Assembly: GCF_001652265.1 (NCBI RefSeq) | Contig: NZ_LWBS01000283.1 | Location: 1 to 64,000 of the forward strand | Reading direction: 5' to 3' | Source of the DNA: Rhizobium leguminosarum | GTDB lineage: Bacteria; Pseudomonadota; Alphaproteobacteria; Rhizobiales; Rhizobiaceae | Length of the DNA: 64,000 bases | Shown: positions 17,341 to 26,070 of the stretch, in pieces | How positions within the stretch are numbered: position 1 is the first letter of the stretch | How the letters are laid out: each line of letters opens with the position of its first letter | Program-made: the position numbers and the translations under genes | Notes under the pieces: model-generated | What the model was told of the DNA's origin: nothing | What the model saw: only the letters and a program-made list of their open reading frames with translations | Databases searched by the model: none

Positions 17341-18099
17341 ATGACTGCTATCAATACGATTGCGGAAGAAGGGCCGATTGCGGAAGCCGAAGCGCTGAAC
17401 GACAGACTGGCAGGCCTCGACCTTGCCGGACGTCTGTCGCTGGTCTCCGGTCTTGGCGGCCGCGTGGTGTTCACGACGTCACTCGGCATCGAGGACCAGG
17501 TGATCACCGCCGAGATCGGCACGCACCGCCTGCCGATCGATATCGCGACGCTGCAGACCGGCCGGTTGTTTGCCGAGACGCTGTCGCTGATCGACGAAAC
17601 CGAAAGTCAGTACGACATCCATATCCATCGTTTCGAGCCCGAGAAGGCCGATATCGACGCCTATGCGGCGCAATACGGCCTCAACGGTTTCTACGAGAGC
17701 GTCGAAGCCCGCCATGCCTGTTGCGGCATGCGCAAGCTGAAGCCGCTTGCGCGTGCCCTCGAAGGTGCTGCGATCTGGGTCACCGGCCTGCGCCGCGGCC
17801 AATCGGCCAACCGCGCCGAAACGCCCTTTGCCGAATACGACGCCGAGCGCCACCTGCTGAAGGTCAATCCGCTCGCCGACTGGGACCTGGAGGCGATCAA
17901 GGCCTTCGTTTCCGCAAACGGCGTGCCGGTTAATCCGCTGCACGCTCGCGGTTATCCCTCGATCGGCTGCGAACCCTGCACCCGGGCGATCAAGCCCGGC
18001 GAGCCGGAACGTGCGGGCCGCTGGTGGTGGGAGCAGGACGAAACGCGCGAATGCGGCCTGCACGTCGCCGAAGAGGCCGCAGCGATCGCCGCACAGTAA
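17341..18099 (+). CDS. cysH: APS reductase (assimilatory, thioredoxin-dependent)
   Basis: CysH reduces adenosine 5'-phosphosulfate to sulfite and AMP. The 252-residue protein has the cysteine set of the plant/bacterial APS-type enzyme: Cys127-Cys128 (HACCGMRKLKPL) and Cys210-x-x-Cys213 (GCEPC), which hold a [4Fe-4S] cluster, and catalytic Cys238 in ECGLH. PAPS-specific reductases lack the four cluster cysteines, so APS is the expected substrate. The nucleotide-binding part includes FTTSLGIEDQ. The following cysD and cysN are on the same strand after a 127-base gap. Regulation by the divergent Rrf2 protein is likely. Confidence 0.95.
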   Translation: MTAINTIAEEGPIAEAEALNDRLAGLDLAGRLSLVSGLGGRVVFTTSLGIEDQVITAEIGTHRLPIDIATLQTGRLFAETLSLIDETESQYDIHIHRFEPEKADIDAYAAQYGLNGFYESVEARHACCGMRKLKPLARALEGAAIWVTGLRRGQSANRAETPFAEYDAERHLLKVNPLADWDLEAIKAFVSANGVPVNPLHARGYPSIGCEPCTRAIKPGEPERAGRWWWEQDETRECGLHVAEEAAAIAAQ

Positions 18100-18226
18100 A
18101 TCACCCCACGGCTTTCCCAATCAGGGCGCGGCGACCGCCGCAGCCTTGGGAAAGTCAACATTGCCTGGGAAAGCCAACATCAAGTTTTGCGGCGAGCCGT
18201 AAACGACCGATAGCCTGGAGTAACAC

Positions 18227-19180
18227 ATGCCCGATAGCCGTCCGGATACGGAACTCAGCAATCCGCAGAGCGCCAAGGCGCCGCTCGACCCGCATCTGAA
18301 AGCGCTGGAAAACGAATCCATCCACATCTTCCGCGAGGTTGCGGCCGAATTCGAGCGTCCCGTCATGCTCTATTCGATCGGCAAGGACTCCTCGGTGCTG
18401 CTGCACCTGGCGCGCAAGGCCTTCTATCCCGGCCGCGTGCCCTTCCCGCTCTTGCATGTGAACACCGGCTGGAAATTTTCCGAGATGATCGCCTTCCGCG
18501 ACGCGACCGCGAAGAAGTACGATCTCGATCTGATCGAGCACATCAATCCGCGCGGCAAGGCCGAAAACATCACGCCGTTCACGCATGGATCGGCCGCCTT
18601 CACCGACATCATGAAGACCGAAGGGCTCCGCCAGGCGCTCGATGCCGGCCAGTTCGACGCCGCTTTCGGCGGCGCGCGGCGCGATGAGGAAGCAAGCCGC
18701 GCCAAGGAGCGTATCTATTCCTTCCGCACGCCCGATCATCGCTGGGATCCGCGCAACCAACGGCCGGAACTCTGGAACATCTATAACGGCATGATCCGCA
18801 AGGGCGAGAGCGTGCGCGCCTTCCCGCTGTCGAACTGGACCGAAGTCGATATCTGGCGCTATATCCAGGCCGAGGACATTCCGCTGGTGCCGCTCTACTA
18901 CGCCAAGAAGCGGCCTTTCGTGGAGCGCGACGGCATGATGATCCTGGCCGAAGATCCGCGCCTCGAACTGCTGCCCGGCGAAGTCCGCCAGGAAGGCATG
19001 ATCCGCTTCCGCACCCTCGGCGATTTCCCGCTGACCGGCGCCATCCGCTCACAGGCCACCACACTCGAAGAGGTGATTGCCGAACTCGAAATTGCAACGG
19101 TGTCCGAACGCCAGGGCCGCGCCATCGATCGCGACCAGTCCGGCTCCATGGAAAAGAAGAAGCGTGAAGGATATTTCTGA
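18227..19180 (+). CDS. cysD: Sulfate adenylyltransferase small subunit
   Basis: CysD forms APS from ATP and sulfate in a complex with the GTPase CysN. The 317-residue length is standard. The PP-loop reads [18 protein letters not shown] (residues about 47-64), and later blocks [15 protein letters not shown] and [19 protein letters not shown] (shown in two pieces of the same segment: [19 protein letters not shown]) are diagnostic. The protein ends KKKREGYF, as in homologues. GGAG lies before the ATG. The stop is separated by one base from the cysN start, which points to translational coupling of the two subunits. Confidence 0.96.
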   Translation: MPDSRPDTELSNPQSAKAPLDPHLKALENESIHIFREVAAEFERPVMLYSIGKDSSVLLHLARKAFYPGRVPFPLLHVNTGWKFSEMIAFRDATAKKYDLDLIEHINPRGKAENITPFTHGSAAFTDIMKTEGLRQALDAGQFDAAFGGARRDEEASRAKERIYSFRTPDHRWDPRNQRPELWNIYNGMIRKGESVRAFPLSNWTEVDIWRYIQAEDIPLVPLYYAKKRPFVERDGMMILAEDPRLELLPGEVRQEGMIRFRTLGDFPLTGAIRSQATTLEEVIAELEIATVSERQGRAIDRDQSGSMEKKKREGYF

Positions 19181-19181
19181 G

Positions 19182-20678
19182 ATGACCGCAGCCCAAACCG
19201 CCGTCTCGGCCGCCACCATCGTCAGCCTGCCCGCCGCCGAGCCGCTCAAGGCCCAGCGCGATACCAGGCCGCTGCGCCTCATTACCTGCGGCAGCGTCGA
19301 TGATGGCAAGTCGACCTTGATCGGCCGCTTGCTCTGGGACACCAAGGCGGTCAAGGAAGACCAGGCCGCCACCCTGCAGCGCGATTCCACCGGCAAGCAG
19401 AACGATCTCGGCCTGCCCGACTTCGCGCTGCTGCTCGACGGCCTGCAGGCCGAGCGCGAACAGGGCATCACCATCGATGTCGCCTATCGCTATTTCTCGA
19501 CCGACAAGCGCTCCTTCATCGTCGCCGACACGCCCGGCCACGAGCAATATACCCGCAACATGGCGACCGGCGCCTCGACCGCCGATCTCGCCATCCTGCT
19601 GGTTGATGCGCGCTTCGGCATTCTGGAGCAGACGCGCCGTCACGCGACGATCGCCTCGCTGCTGGGGATCAAGCAGTTCGTGCTCGCCGTCAACAAGATC
19701 GACCTGACGGGCTACGACCGCGCCGGCTTCGACAAGATCAGCCATGACTTCCGGGAATTTGCCCTGTCGCTCGGCGTCAAGCAGATCACCGCCATTCCAA
19801 TGTCGGCGCTGAAGGGCGAAAACGTCGTCTATTCCGGCCAGGCCGCCATGCCCTGGTACAGCGGCCCGACGCTGGTGGAGACGCTGGAGCTTGCCACCGT
19901 CCGCTCGTCGCAGACGGTCGGCTTCCGCCTTTCCGTGCAGCGCGTCTCGCGTCCCGGCGAAAGCTTCCGCGGCTATCAGGGCACGGTTGCCGGCGGCTCG
20001 GTCAAGCCGGGCGACAGCGTCATGATCCTGCCGTCGGGCATGGTCGCCAACGTCTCGAAGATCGTCACCTTCGATCTCGTCCGCAACGCAGCCGTTGCCG
20101 GCGACGCGATCACGCTGGTACTCGACCGCCAGGTGGATGTGGCGCGCGGCGACATGATCGTCTCGATCGACGCCCAGCCGCAGGTCGGCCTTGCCTTCGA
20201 CGCACAGATCGTTGCGCTGCAGCCGGAGGGTATCGAGCCCGGCAAACGCTACTGGCTGAAGAGCGGCAGCCGCCGCCAGCGCGTGCAGGTACAGCCGCTC
20301 AGCCAGCTGGAACTGAAGACCGGCACCTGGAACGCCGCCCAGCGGCTCTACATGAACGCCATCGGCAAAGTCCGGCTCATCTTCGACGAAGCGGCGATCT
20401 TCGACCCCTATGAGCAGAACCGGCTTTCCGGCTCCTTCATCCTGATCGATCCGGAGACCAACAACACGGTCGCCGGCGGCATGGTGACCGGCAAGCGCAG
20501 CGAACTCGGCGGCCTGCACAATGGCGAAGCCCGCGTCATTCTCTCGCTTCCGGCCGATCTTGCCGAGCAGATCATGGCAAGTGAACTCTTCGCCAGCCGC
20601 AGCCACGAGGCCGACGTGCGGCGCATGACGGCGGCAGAAGCCGCCGACCTCTGGTCGAGTGCCGCAAGCGATATCTGA
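19182..20678 (+). CDS. cysN: Sulfate adenylyltransferase large subunit (GTPase)
   Basis: CysN couples GTP hydrolysis to APS formation by CysD. The EF-Tu-like G domain is plain: P-loop GSVDDGKSTLIGRLL near residue 38, switch region EQGITIDVAYRYF, DTPGHEQYTRNMATGAS, and NKIDLTG. Beta-barrel domains 2 and 3 fill the rest of the 498 residues. There is no CysC (APS kinase) domain at the C-terminus, unlike NodQ or CysNC, which agrees with an APS-type CysH. I start at the ATG one base after cysD. A hairpin follows the stop. Long open frames antisense to this gene are composition artefacts. Confidence 0.96.
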   Translation: MTAAQTAVSAATIVSLPAAEPLKAQRDTRPLRLITCGSVDDGKSTLIGRLLWDTKAVKEDQAATLQRDSTGKQNDLGLPDFALLLDGLQAEREQGITIDVAYRYFSTDKRSFIVADTPGHEQYTRNMATGASTADLAILLVDARFGILEQTRRHATIASLLGIKQFVLAVNKIDLTGYDRAGFDKISHDFREFALSLGVKQITAIPMSALKGENVVYSGQAAMPWYSGPTLVETLELATVRSSQTVGFRLSVQRVSRPGESFRGYQGTVAGGSVKPGDSVMILPSGMVANVSKIVTFDLVRNAAVAGDAITLVLDRQVDVARGDMIVSIDAQPQVGLAFDAQIVALQPEGIEPGKRYWLKSGSRRQRVQVQPLSQLELKTGTWNAAQRLYMNAIGKVRLIFDEAAIFDPYEQNRLSGSFILIDPETNNTVAGGMVTGKRSELGGLHNGEARVILSLPADLAEQIMASELFASRSHEADVRRMTAAEAADLWSSAASDI

Positions 20679-20687
20679 TAAAGGACT

Positions 20688-20710
20688 AGGGGCCAGCAAG
20701 ACTGGCCCCT
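20688..20710 (+). terminator. Hairpin after cysN
   Basis: The stem AGGGGCCA-N7-TGGCCCCT begins ten bases after the cysN stop. It is strong but has no T-run after it, so it may be a rho-assisted end or an mRNA-stabilising hairpin for the cysHDN transcript. Confidence 0.55.
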
Positions 20711-20814
20711 CACCGCAGCCGAATCTGCGGGCTGCGGGCTGGCGGATTCCCAGTCGGCCTCTACGGCCGCCAAAAAAATCAGAGTTTGCAGAAAACGGCT
20801 TTTTCCATTCACGA

Positions 20815-20833
20815 TTCGCTGTTTACCGCTTGC
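20815..20833 (+). repeat. 19-bp direct repeat, left copy
   Basis: TTCGCTGTTTACCGCTTGC occurs here and again, without mismatch, at 21689-21707. The two copies enclose the redoxin gene, 874 bases apart. The pair looks like the scar of an insertion or duplication; no recombinase is nearby. Confidence 0.7.
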
Positions 20834-20969
20834 CCGCCGGCCAATGTGGGGCCATTCTTAGATCGGATCCTGGCGGTGCGGTAAGACGAGAGGTCAGGCC
20901 CTGCAACGCTCAATCTGGACCTCGAAGCACTGCCTTTTCTCGACTGATCCCCGAGCGAGGAGGTTGTCC

Positions 20970-21611
20970 ATGTCCACGCGCTATGTCGACCATCCGCTAG
21001 AACCGGGCGACCGGGTCCCGAACGTTGTGTTTGATGCGATCTCGCGCGAGGGGAAGATCGCACTTGATGATTTTCGTGGCCGCAGCCCGCTGTTGATCGG
21101 TTTGTTTCGAGGCCTGCATTGTCCGTTCTGCCGGCGCCATGTCGCGGCCATGGCATATCTCAACCCGATGCTGCGTGAGAAAGGCGTCCAATCCCTGGCT
21201 GTGGTAAACACCCCGGTCGAGCGCGCGCGGCTCTATTTCCGTTACCATCCGATACCCGATCTTCTTGCTGCTTCCGACCCGGTACGGGCTTCGCACCAAG
21301 CCTTCGGCTTACGCGAGGTCGGGATCGACACGGTCATGGCGATACGGATCGATCTTCCGGGCGAGTTGCCCGAGCCTATGGGCGTGATGGCAATGGACGA
21401 ATTTCTCAACGAGAAGGAAGGATATCAGATTACGGAAGCCGATCAGCAGATGATGACTGCCGACCACGGGCAGCTTGTCGGTCAGTTCCTAATCGACCGG
21501 GAGGGCATCGTACGCTGGAGCTTCACCGAAGTATTGGAGGCTGGGCTCCAGACATTCAAGGCACCGAATTCCGAGGAATTGATGTCGGTAGCTTCCCAAG
21601 TCGTACATTAA
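20970..21611 (+). CDS. Thioredoxin-fold redoxin (AhpC/TSA-like) protein
   Basis: This 213-residue protein has a peroxiredoxin-like thioredoxin fold, with GDRVPNVVFDAISREGKIALDDFRG (here by ends GDRVPN and DDFRG) and an active site LHCPFCRRHVAAM, a CxxC pair rather than the single peroxidatic Cys of AhpC. Such proteins are probably thiol peroxidases or disulfide reductases. The C-terminal third includes LIDREGIVRWSF, the usual redoxin strand. GAGGAGG lies seven bases before the ATG; a TTG two codons earlier is less likely. The gene is bracketed by exact 19-bp direct repeats, which hints at separate acquisition. Confidence 0.8.
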   Translation: MSTRYVDHPLEPGDRVPNVVFDAISREGKIALDDFRGRSPLLIGLFRGLHCPFCRRHVAAMAYLNPMLREKGVQSLAVVNTPVERARLYFRYHPIPDLLAASDPVRASHQAFGLREVGIDTVMAIRIDLPGELPEPMGVMAMDEFLNEKEGYQITEADQQMMTADHGQLVGQFLIDREGIVRWSFTEVLEAGLQTFKAPNSEELMSVASQVVH

Positions 21612-22016
21612 CAACGAAAATCTCGCTCGACGACCCACCGCCCGGATGGTGCTCAGTGGATTGAAGCATCGTTCGAGATGCTCATCTGTTCGCTGTTTAC
21701 CGCTTGCTTGCTAGCGACTGCGCTCCTCCCTTGGCGATGGATCGCCGGTGGAATTTGAAATCCAGCTTGCCGCAAAGAACCGATCAGAACCTGAGACCGT
21801 GCGATCAGGGCTCCGCATCCGCTTCCGGCCCGAGGCGGTCAGATGGCTTTCCTCTAGACTTCGGCATTTCCGCGATCTACATTTGAGCCTCTGTGAGCCT
21901 GAAATTATTTCAGGTCTCAGCCCCTTCGTATCGCCCACCCTCACCATTTGCGGTTCGGGCCTGTGCTTCACCCCCCAAATCAACGTATTTTCACCGTGCA
22001 AGCGGGAGGAGTTTCC
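21612..22016. other. 405-base gap with direct repeat and palindrome
   Basis: Contains the right copy of the 19-bp repeat (21689-21707) and the palindrome CCTGAAAT-T-ATTTCAGG at 21898-21914, extendable to TGAG/CTCA with one bulge (21894-21918). Short frames cross it on both strands but have no ribosome sites or recognisable products. The palindrome may be an operator for the following GFA gene, 102 bases downstream. Confidence 0.5.
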
Positions 22017-22430
22017 ATGGCCAATGCCCAATGCGCCTGCGGCGCTCTGAGACTGATGCTCCGCGAACCACCAGAATTGACTGCGCTGTGTCACTGTTTG
22101 GCTTGCCAGCGCAGAACGGGTGCGCCGTTCAGCGCAAATGCTTTCTACGCGATCGGCTGTGTCGAAATATCCGGAACGTCTACAGAATTCATTCGTACCG
22201 CCGAGAGCGGTCGCAAGGTCCGAATGCATTTTTGCCCAACTTGCGGCTCGACGGTCTATTGGAAGGCCGATGCTGCGCCGTCCTGGATCGGGGTGGCGGT
22301 CGGTTCGTTTGCCGACCCGGCCTTCGCGCCACCTGCCATGTCAGTCTTCGAACAATCGAAACATGATTGGGTGCAGCTTGACGAAACGGTACAGCACTTT
22401 CAAAGCCATCCAATCCGCCAATTGGAATGA
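22017..22430 (+). CDS. GFA-family protein (Gfa-like zinc fold)
   Basis: A 137-residue protein of the glutathione-dependent formaldehyde-activating family. Zinc ligands are seen as AQCACGALR (CxC), LCHCLACQRRTGAPF (CxxC after CHC) and HFCPTCGSTVYW (CxxC). The family's original member helps glutathione react with formaldehyde; many relatives have unknown substrates and several are not formaldehyde enzymes. GGAGGAG is five bases from the ATG. The gene stands alone. A second, different member lies at 60694-61110, with which it shares only the family motifs. Confidence 0.85.
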   Translation: MANAQCACGALRLMLREPPELTALCHCLACQRRTGAPFSANAFYAIGCVEISGTSTEFIRTAESGRKVRMHFCPTCGSTVYWKADAAPSWIGVAVGSFADPAFAPPAMSVFEQSKHDWVQLDETVQHFQSHPIRQLE

Positions 22431-22608
22431 ATCGACGCGGGAAGGTCGGTGAGCGCGAACTTCGGCTTTCGGCCTGAAGCGGACTTTGGATCATCGGCAG
22501 CGGAAGTTCTTTCGCTGCCTGCTAGACAGCCACTTCGCGCCGACCATTGATCGCTGACAACACCGCTGGCTCCGGACCGAGCCGTCTCGGCAGATAGTCG
22601 CGCAAAAC

Positions 22609-23019
22609 TCAGAGTGATCGTTCGAAAAGAAGCTCATTCTCCTTTTCGCCGACATGCTCCCAACCAGCCGCTCGATAAAATCTCTCGGCTCGGGTGTTTG
22701 GATCGGTGGTGAGCCACGCGCGTTCGATGCCCGCAGATTTGAGGCAGGCGCAGGCTTCGGCCAGCAGAATCGAGCCAATTCCTTTTCTTTCGAATCCGGG
22801 AGCGACAAAGAGCGCCCAAATGTTTCCGTTGCGTGGGTCAGCCGCAGAAAAGCCGACCAAATCGCCGTTCTCTTCCCAAACAGCCACACCCGGATTTCTT
22901 ACATACCACTCATAATCATGATCGGTGACCATTGAGGGGTTAGCCAATACGTTTTCGACGACGGAAGAACGGACAACTTTGAGCGCCATGAGGTCACTCG
23001 CGACCGCTTTTCGGAGCAT
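22609..23019 (-). CDS. GNAT-family N-acetyltransferase
   Basis: The 136 residues fit a single GNAT domain. The acetyl-CoA loop is seen as VAPGFERKGIGSILLAEACACL (central part GFERKGIGS), and the conserved NGNIWALFV strand lies just before it. The end of the domain has LTTDPNTRAERFYRAAGWEHVGE (core AERFYRAAGW). It would acetylate an amine on a small molecule or protein; the acceptor is unknown. An imperfect GAGAG ribosome site precedes the ATG. Between this gene and the GFA gene lie about 180 bases in which I see nothing. Confidence 0.85.
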   Translation of the reverse strand: MLRKAVASDLMALKVVRSSVVENVLANPSMVTDHDYEWYVRNPGVAVWEENGDLVGFSAADPRNGNIWALFVAPGFERKGIGSILLAEACACLKSAGIERAWLTTDPNTRAERFYRAAGWEHVGEKENELLFERSL

Positions 23020-23119
23020 GCAACGATCTCTCGATAGCTTTGTGAAGGCTTGCAGAATGCCTCTTTATGGCGACCTGTTCAATGACTGCTTCCAGCCCAC
23101 TGCGGCCGGCAACTGAGCA

Positions 23120-23986
23120 CTACTTCCCGAGAGCGTTTTTCAGCGCGTCGACGACGACGCGGACGGAGGGGACGTCTTTGATATCAGAATGGACAACCAG
23201 CCAGACCTCTCTTGTCAACGGCTGTTCGGTCTCGATGCGCTGGAGACCGCTGGACTCCGGGGCGGCGAAGTCGGGCAGCATTACGACGCCGGCGCCAAGG
23301 CTTGCGGTTGCGGCCTGGAATTCCAGAACGGACGACCGCACGGCGATCGGCCGGCCGGCGGCCAGTTCGATCAGCCGCAGTTGTTGCGGTGAGGCGTTCA
23401 TGGTTTCGTCGTAACCGATGAAGGTCCAGTCCGACGGTGGAACCGTTTCGAGATAGGTCTTTGATGCGTAGAGATGGAAGCTCGTCTCGCCAAGCTTGGC
23501 AATGGCGTAATCGCCGTCCTCGGGACGCGACATTCGCACGGCGATATCTGCCTCTCGCCTGTTCAGCGACGCGAGGCGCTTTTCTCCGACAAGCGTGATC
23601 TCAACACCTGGATGGTCTCGCCTGACGGCGGCGATCGGCTTTGCCAGGAGCACGCTTGAGAGAGCAGGAGGCGCGCTGATCCTCACATGGCCGCGCAATT
23701 CCGTGGCGCTGCTGCGGCCAAGCTGCTCGATTGCCGCGGTCTGCGCCGCGACAAGAGCTGCGTGCCTGGCAACCTGTTCTCCCTCCGAGGTCAAAATGAT
23801 GCGCCGGCCGCGGCGGTCCACGAGCTTGCGTCCGAGACTGGCTTCAAGCGACGAAACGCGCCGGCTGATCGTGGCGTGTTCGACGCCGAGCTGCTTTGCG
23901 GCACCAAGCAACGTTCCGGACTGCGCGAGCGCCAAGAAATGCCGAAGGTCGTCCCAGTCGAGTTTTGTGAATTCTCTCCCAATCAT
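23120..23986 (-). CDS. LysR-type regulator, divergent from a quinone reductase
   Basis: A 288-residue LysR protein: helix-turn-helix LRHFLALAQSGTLLGAAKQLGVEHATISRRVSSLE (core GAAKQLGVEHATISRRV) in the first 60 residues, then the two-lobed effector domain. I start at the ATG at 23986 rather than at a GTG eight codons upstream because a palindromic operator occupies the sequence between them. LysR proteins usually activate the divergent gene in response to a small ligand; here the target would be the NADPH:quinone reductase starting at 24056. The ligand is unknown. Confidence 0.88.
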   Translation of the reverse strand: MIGREFTKLDWDDLRHFLALAQSGTLLGAAKQLGVEHATISRRVSSLEASLGRKLVDRRGRRIILTSEGEQVARHAALVAAQTAAIEQLGRSSATELRGHVRISAPPALSSVLLAKPIAAVRRDHPGVEITLVGEKRLASLNRREADIAVRMSRPEDGDYAIAKLGETSFHLYASKTYLETVPPSDWTFIGYDETMNASPQQLRLIELAAGRPIAVRSSVLEFQAATASLGAGVVMLPDFAAPESSGLQRIETEQPLTREVWLVVHSDIKDVPSVRVVVDALKNALGK

Positions 23987-24011
23987 TGTGAAATAATAGG
24001 GAATTTTCACA
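23987..24011. promoter_or_regulatory. LysR-type operator TGTGAAA-N11-TTTCACA
   Basis: A perfect 7-base inverted repeat with 11-base spacer, the T-N11-A geometry of LysR binding sites, lies against the regulator's start codon and 45 bases before the quinone reductase start. The repeat is directly visible. It also argues against the upstream GTG as start of the regulator. Confidence 0.65.
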
Positions 24012-24055
24012 CATTAAGCCATCGGATAATTTGTGCCCATGAAGGAGCACTGTAG

Positions 24056-25030
24056 ATGACCGACCAAATCATATGGCTGAATGCCCCAGGTGACGTCACC
24101 CAGTTCCATGTCGAGGAGCATCACCATTCTGAACCTCCCGGTGATGGCGAGATAAAGATCCGTCATGAGGCGATCGGAACCAACTTTCTCGACGTCTATC
24201 ACCGAAAGGGTATCTACCCCATGCCGTCCTACCCGTCGGTGATCGGCGCCGAGGCGGCGGGTATCGTCGAAGACGTCGGCCCTGGCGTCTCCATGTTCCA
24301 AAAGGGTGACCGCGTTGCTTATGCCGGGCCTCCGGTTGGCGCCTATCGCTCCACGAGGAACATTGCCGCCGAAAGGGCGATCAAGCTTCCGGATGCCGTT
24401 TCAGCGAAAACGGCAGCGAGTTCGCTCCTCAAAGGCATGACCGCCTACATGCTGTTGAAGAAGACCTATGATGTGCGCGCAGGAACTCACGTTCTGATCC
24501 ATGCGGCCGCGGGCGGGCTTGGAAGCATCCTCGTTCGTTGGGCCAGATCGCTCGATGCCACGGTGATCGGGACGGTCGGCTCCTCCGAAAAGGCCGCCCT
24601 CGCCGCATCTTACGGAGCCGATCACCTCATTGTTGGACGAGACGCCGATATCGTCGCGGACGTGAAGCGGCTGACGAACGGGCTTGGTGTCGACGTCGCC
24701 TATGACGGGATCGGCGGCGACACGCTTCTCAAGAGCATACGCTCCGTCCGCCCATTCGGCATGGCTGTCACCATCGGTCAGGCCGCCGGTGCTATTCCAC
24801 CGGTGCCCGTCGAGGAACTTCGCCCGGGCAAGGCGCTCTGCCATCCGAGCATCATGGCCTGGTGCGCCGACGTCGGACAGTATCGCGAGGCTGCTCTGGC
24901 TGCCGTCGGCGCGATGGAAACAGGGATCGTTTCGCAGATCGGTGCCGAATATCGTTTGGCCGACGTTGCTAAGGCGCACGAAGAGATGGAGTCCGGACGC
25001 TCGGCGGGCAGTATCCTGCTGATCCCTTGA
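24056..25030 (+). CDS. NADPH:quinone oxidoreductase (zeta-crystallin type)
   Basis: A 324-residue medium-chain reductase. The N-terminal part carries EIKIRHEAIGTNFLDVYHRKGIYP (family signature NFLDVYHRKG) and VIGAEAAGIVEDVGPGV. The Rossmann half has HAAAGGLGSILVRWAR with the AAGGLG loop. No structural or catalytic zinc cysteines are present. The enzyme would reduce quinones with NADPH and may detoxify electrophiles. GAAGGAG precedes the ATG. It is controlled, by position, by the divergent LysR protein. A different family member lies at 7325-8323, so the window carries two. Confidence 0.9.
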   Translation: MTDQIIWLNAPGDVTQFHVEEHHHSEPPGDGEIKIRHEAIGTNFLDVYHRKGIYPMPSYPSVIGAEAAGIVEDVGPGVSMFQKGDRVAYAGPPVGAYRSTRNIAAERAIKLPDAVSAKTAASSLLKGMTAYMLLKKTYDVRAGTHVLIHAAAGGLGSILVRWARSLDATVIGTVGSSEKAALAASYGADHLIVGRDADIVADVKRLTNGLGVDVAYDGIGGDTLLKSIRSVRPFGMAVTIGQAAGAIPPVPVEELRPGKALCHPSIMAWCADVGQYREAALAAVGAMETGIVSQIGAEYRLADVAKAHEEMESGRSAGSILLIP

Positions 25031-25044
25031 TCGGTCAGCGTCCG

Positions 25045-25548
25045 TTATTTCGGCTTGCGCAGATCGAGAGATCCAGTCGGAATAGGAACCACACTGGCAA
25101 GTCTTTGGCCTACCACCGTACCGATTGTGGCAACCCCGGACGTATTCCTGGATGCCGGCTCGATCTGGCGAAGAAACAGTCCGGTATCATCTGCAAGAGA
25201 TCCGATGGTAATCATCGGCTCATCGTCGACGAAAAGTATCAATCCAATGCCAGATCCAACCTTATCCTCCACCCTGCATGGCAGGGCTCGCAGTACGGTC
25301 TCCGCGTTTGTCGAAAACAGGGATTTCACAAGCCCGCCAAGTGCTTCGACCTTATTGACGAACGGCCGCACGACAAGCGTGACCGCTTCTTCTTCAGATA
25401 GAGTGAGTTCGACGGAAAACTGAGCCGGCGCAGAACCGGTTGGCAGGCAAGCACTATAGAGCTGAAAAATCACGGTGCGGGCGAAATTCAAGCGTGTATC
25501 ATGGGATTCGGCTTCGACGATTGATTGAAGAAAGCGTGAAGAGTTCAC
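25045..25548 (-). CDS. Conserved-looking hypothetical protein
   Basis: This is a 167-residue soluble protein with a GTG start and AGGGATTG upstream. It has an alpha/beta character with a stretch VEDKVGSGIGLILFVDDEPMITIG (core GLILFVDDEP) that reads like a buried strand followed by an acidic loop, but it is not a response-regulator receiver: the phosphoacceptor and Lys are missing. No signal peptide or membrane segment is present. I do not recognise the family. Codon use is less GC-biased than its neighbours. It converges with the quinone reductase gene, 14 bases apart. Confidence 0.5.
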   Translation of the reverse strand: MNSSRFLQSIVEAESHDTRLNFARTVIFQLYSACLPTGSAPAQFSVELTLSEEEAVTLVVRPFVNKVEALGGLVKSLFSTNAETVLRALPCRVEDKVGSGIGLILFVDDEPMITIGSLADDTGLFLRQIEPASRNTSGVATIGTVVGQRLASVVPIPTGSLDLRKPK

Positions 25549-26070
25549 TGCCGCAATCCCTATTTCGAATCGGGTAGCCCGATGATGATTTACGATATCG
25601 CATCTGGGAGCGAGCCGTCCGCATTATTCATATTACCAACTGCTGACCTTCGAAAAATCTCCGTTTTGTCCCATACCGCGAATATTTGGCGAAGCTGCAG
25701 GCCCAGTTTAGATCGCAAAATATGGAAGCATTTAGGTCAATACTCCGTTGAGATCGCTATCACTTGTTCGTTCGCGCGACCATCCCGGTTCGCGGGCGCG
25801 CTTCCGATCGTCGTGTCACGCATGTTTCGTCTTGAAATCGGTTTCCGCCTTCGAGCGATATGCCACATGTTGTTGGCAGCCATCAAATCGAATGGCAGCA
25901 CCCGGTGCCGTACCCGATCCGCGCGCAAGACGACTAAAGCGCGTCGCGATCTTTCAGATTCGCTCCTCGCGCTTTAGGTCTTTGTTTTTACGCATGCCGT
26001 TGTCGCAAAACCGCTGCACACTTTTGCGCGACATGCTTTAATGCTGGACGGCGGAATGGCTTCGGTGGAC
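25549..26070. other. 522-base gap, AT-richer, ending in a repeat
   Basis: No gene could be supported. The left two thirds is lower in GC than its surroundings. The right part holds a two-hairpin rhizobial repeat, listed separately. The gap separates the metabolic genes from the polysaccharide locus. Confidence 0.5.
25935..26036. repeat. Two-hairpin intergenic repeat, copy A
   Basis: Hairpin 1 is TAAAGCGCG-N24-CGCGCTTTA (25935-25976). Hairpin 2 (25992-26036) is a 45-base unit from GCATGCCGTTGTCGCAAAA to TTTTGCGCGACATGC, with arms GTCGCAAAA/TTTTGCG plus CGAC. A 45-base unit with the same start, end and length lies at 48117-48161. Such units are scattered through rhizobial genomes; this one follows the GH5 gene. 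Confidence 0.7.

Noticed and set aside
18609..20699. A 696-codon open frame antisense to cysN and cysD
   Set aside because: It lies wholly opposite two intact, well-recognised genes, has an unnatural Asp/Arg/Val/Gly-rich composition and no domain. GC-rich third positions create such frames.
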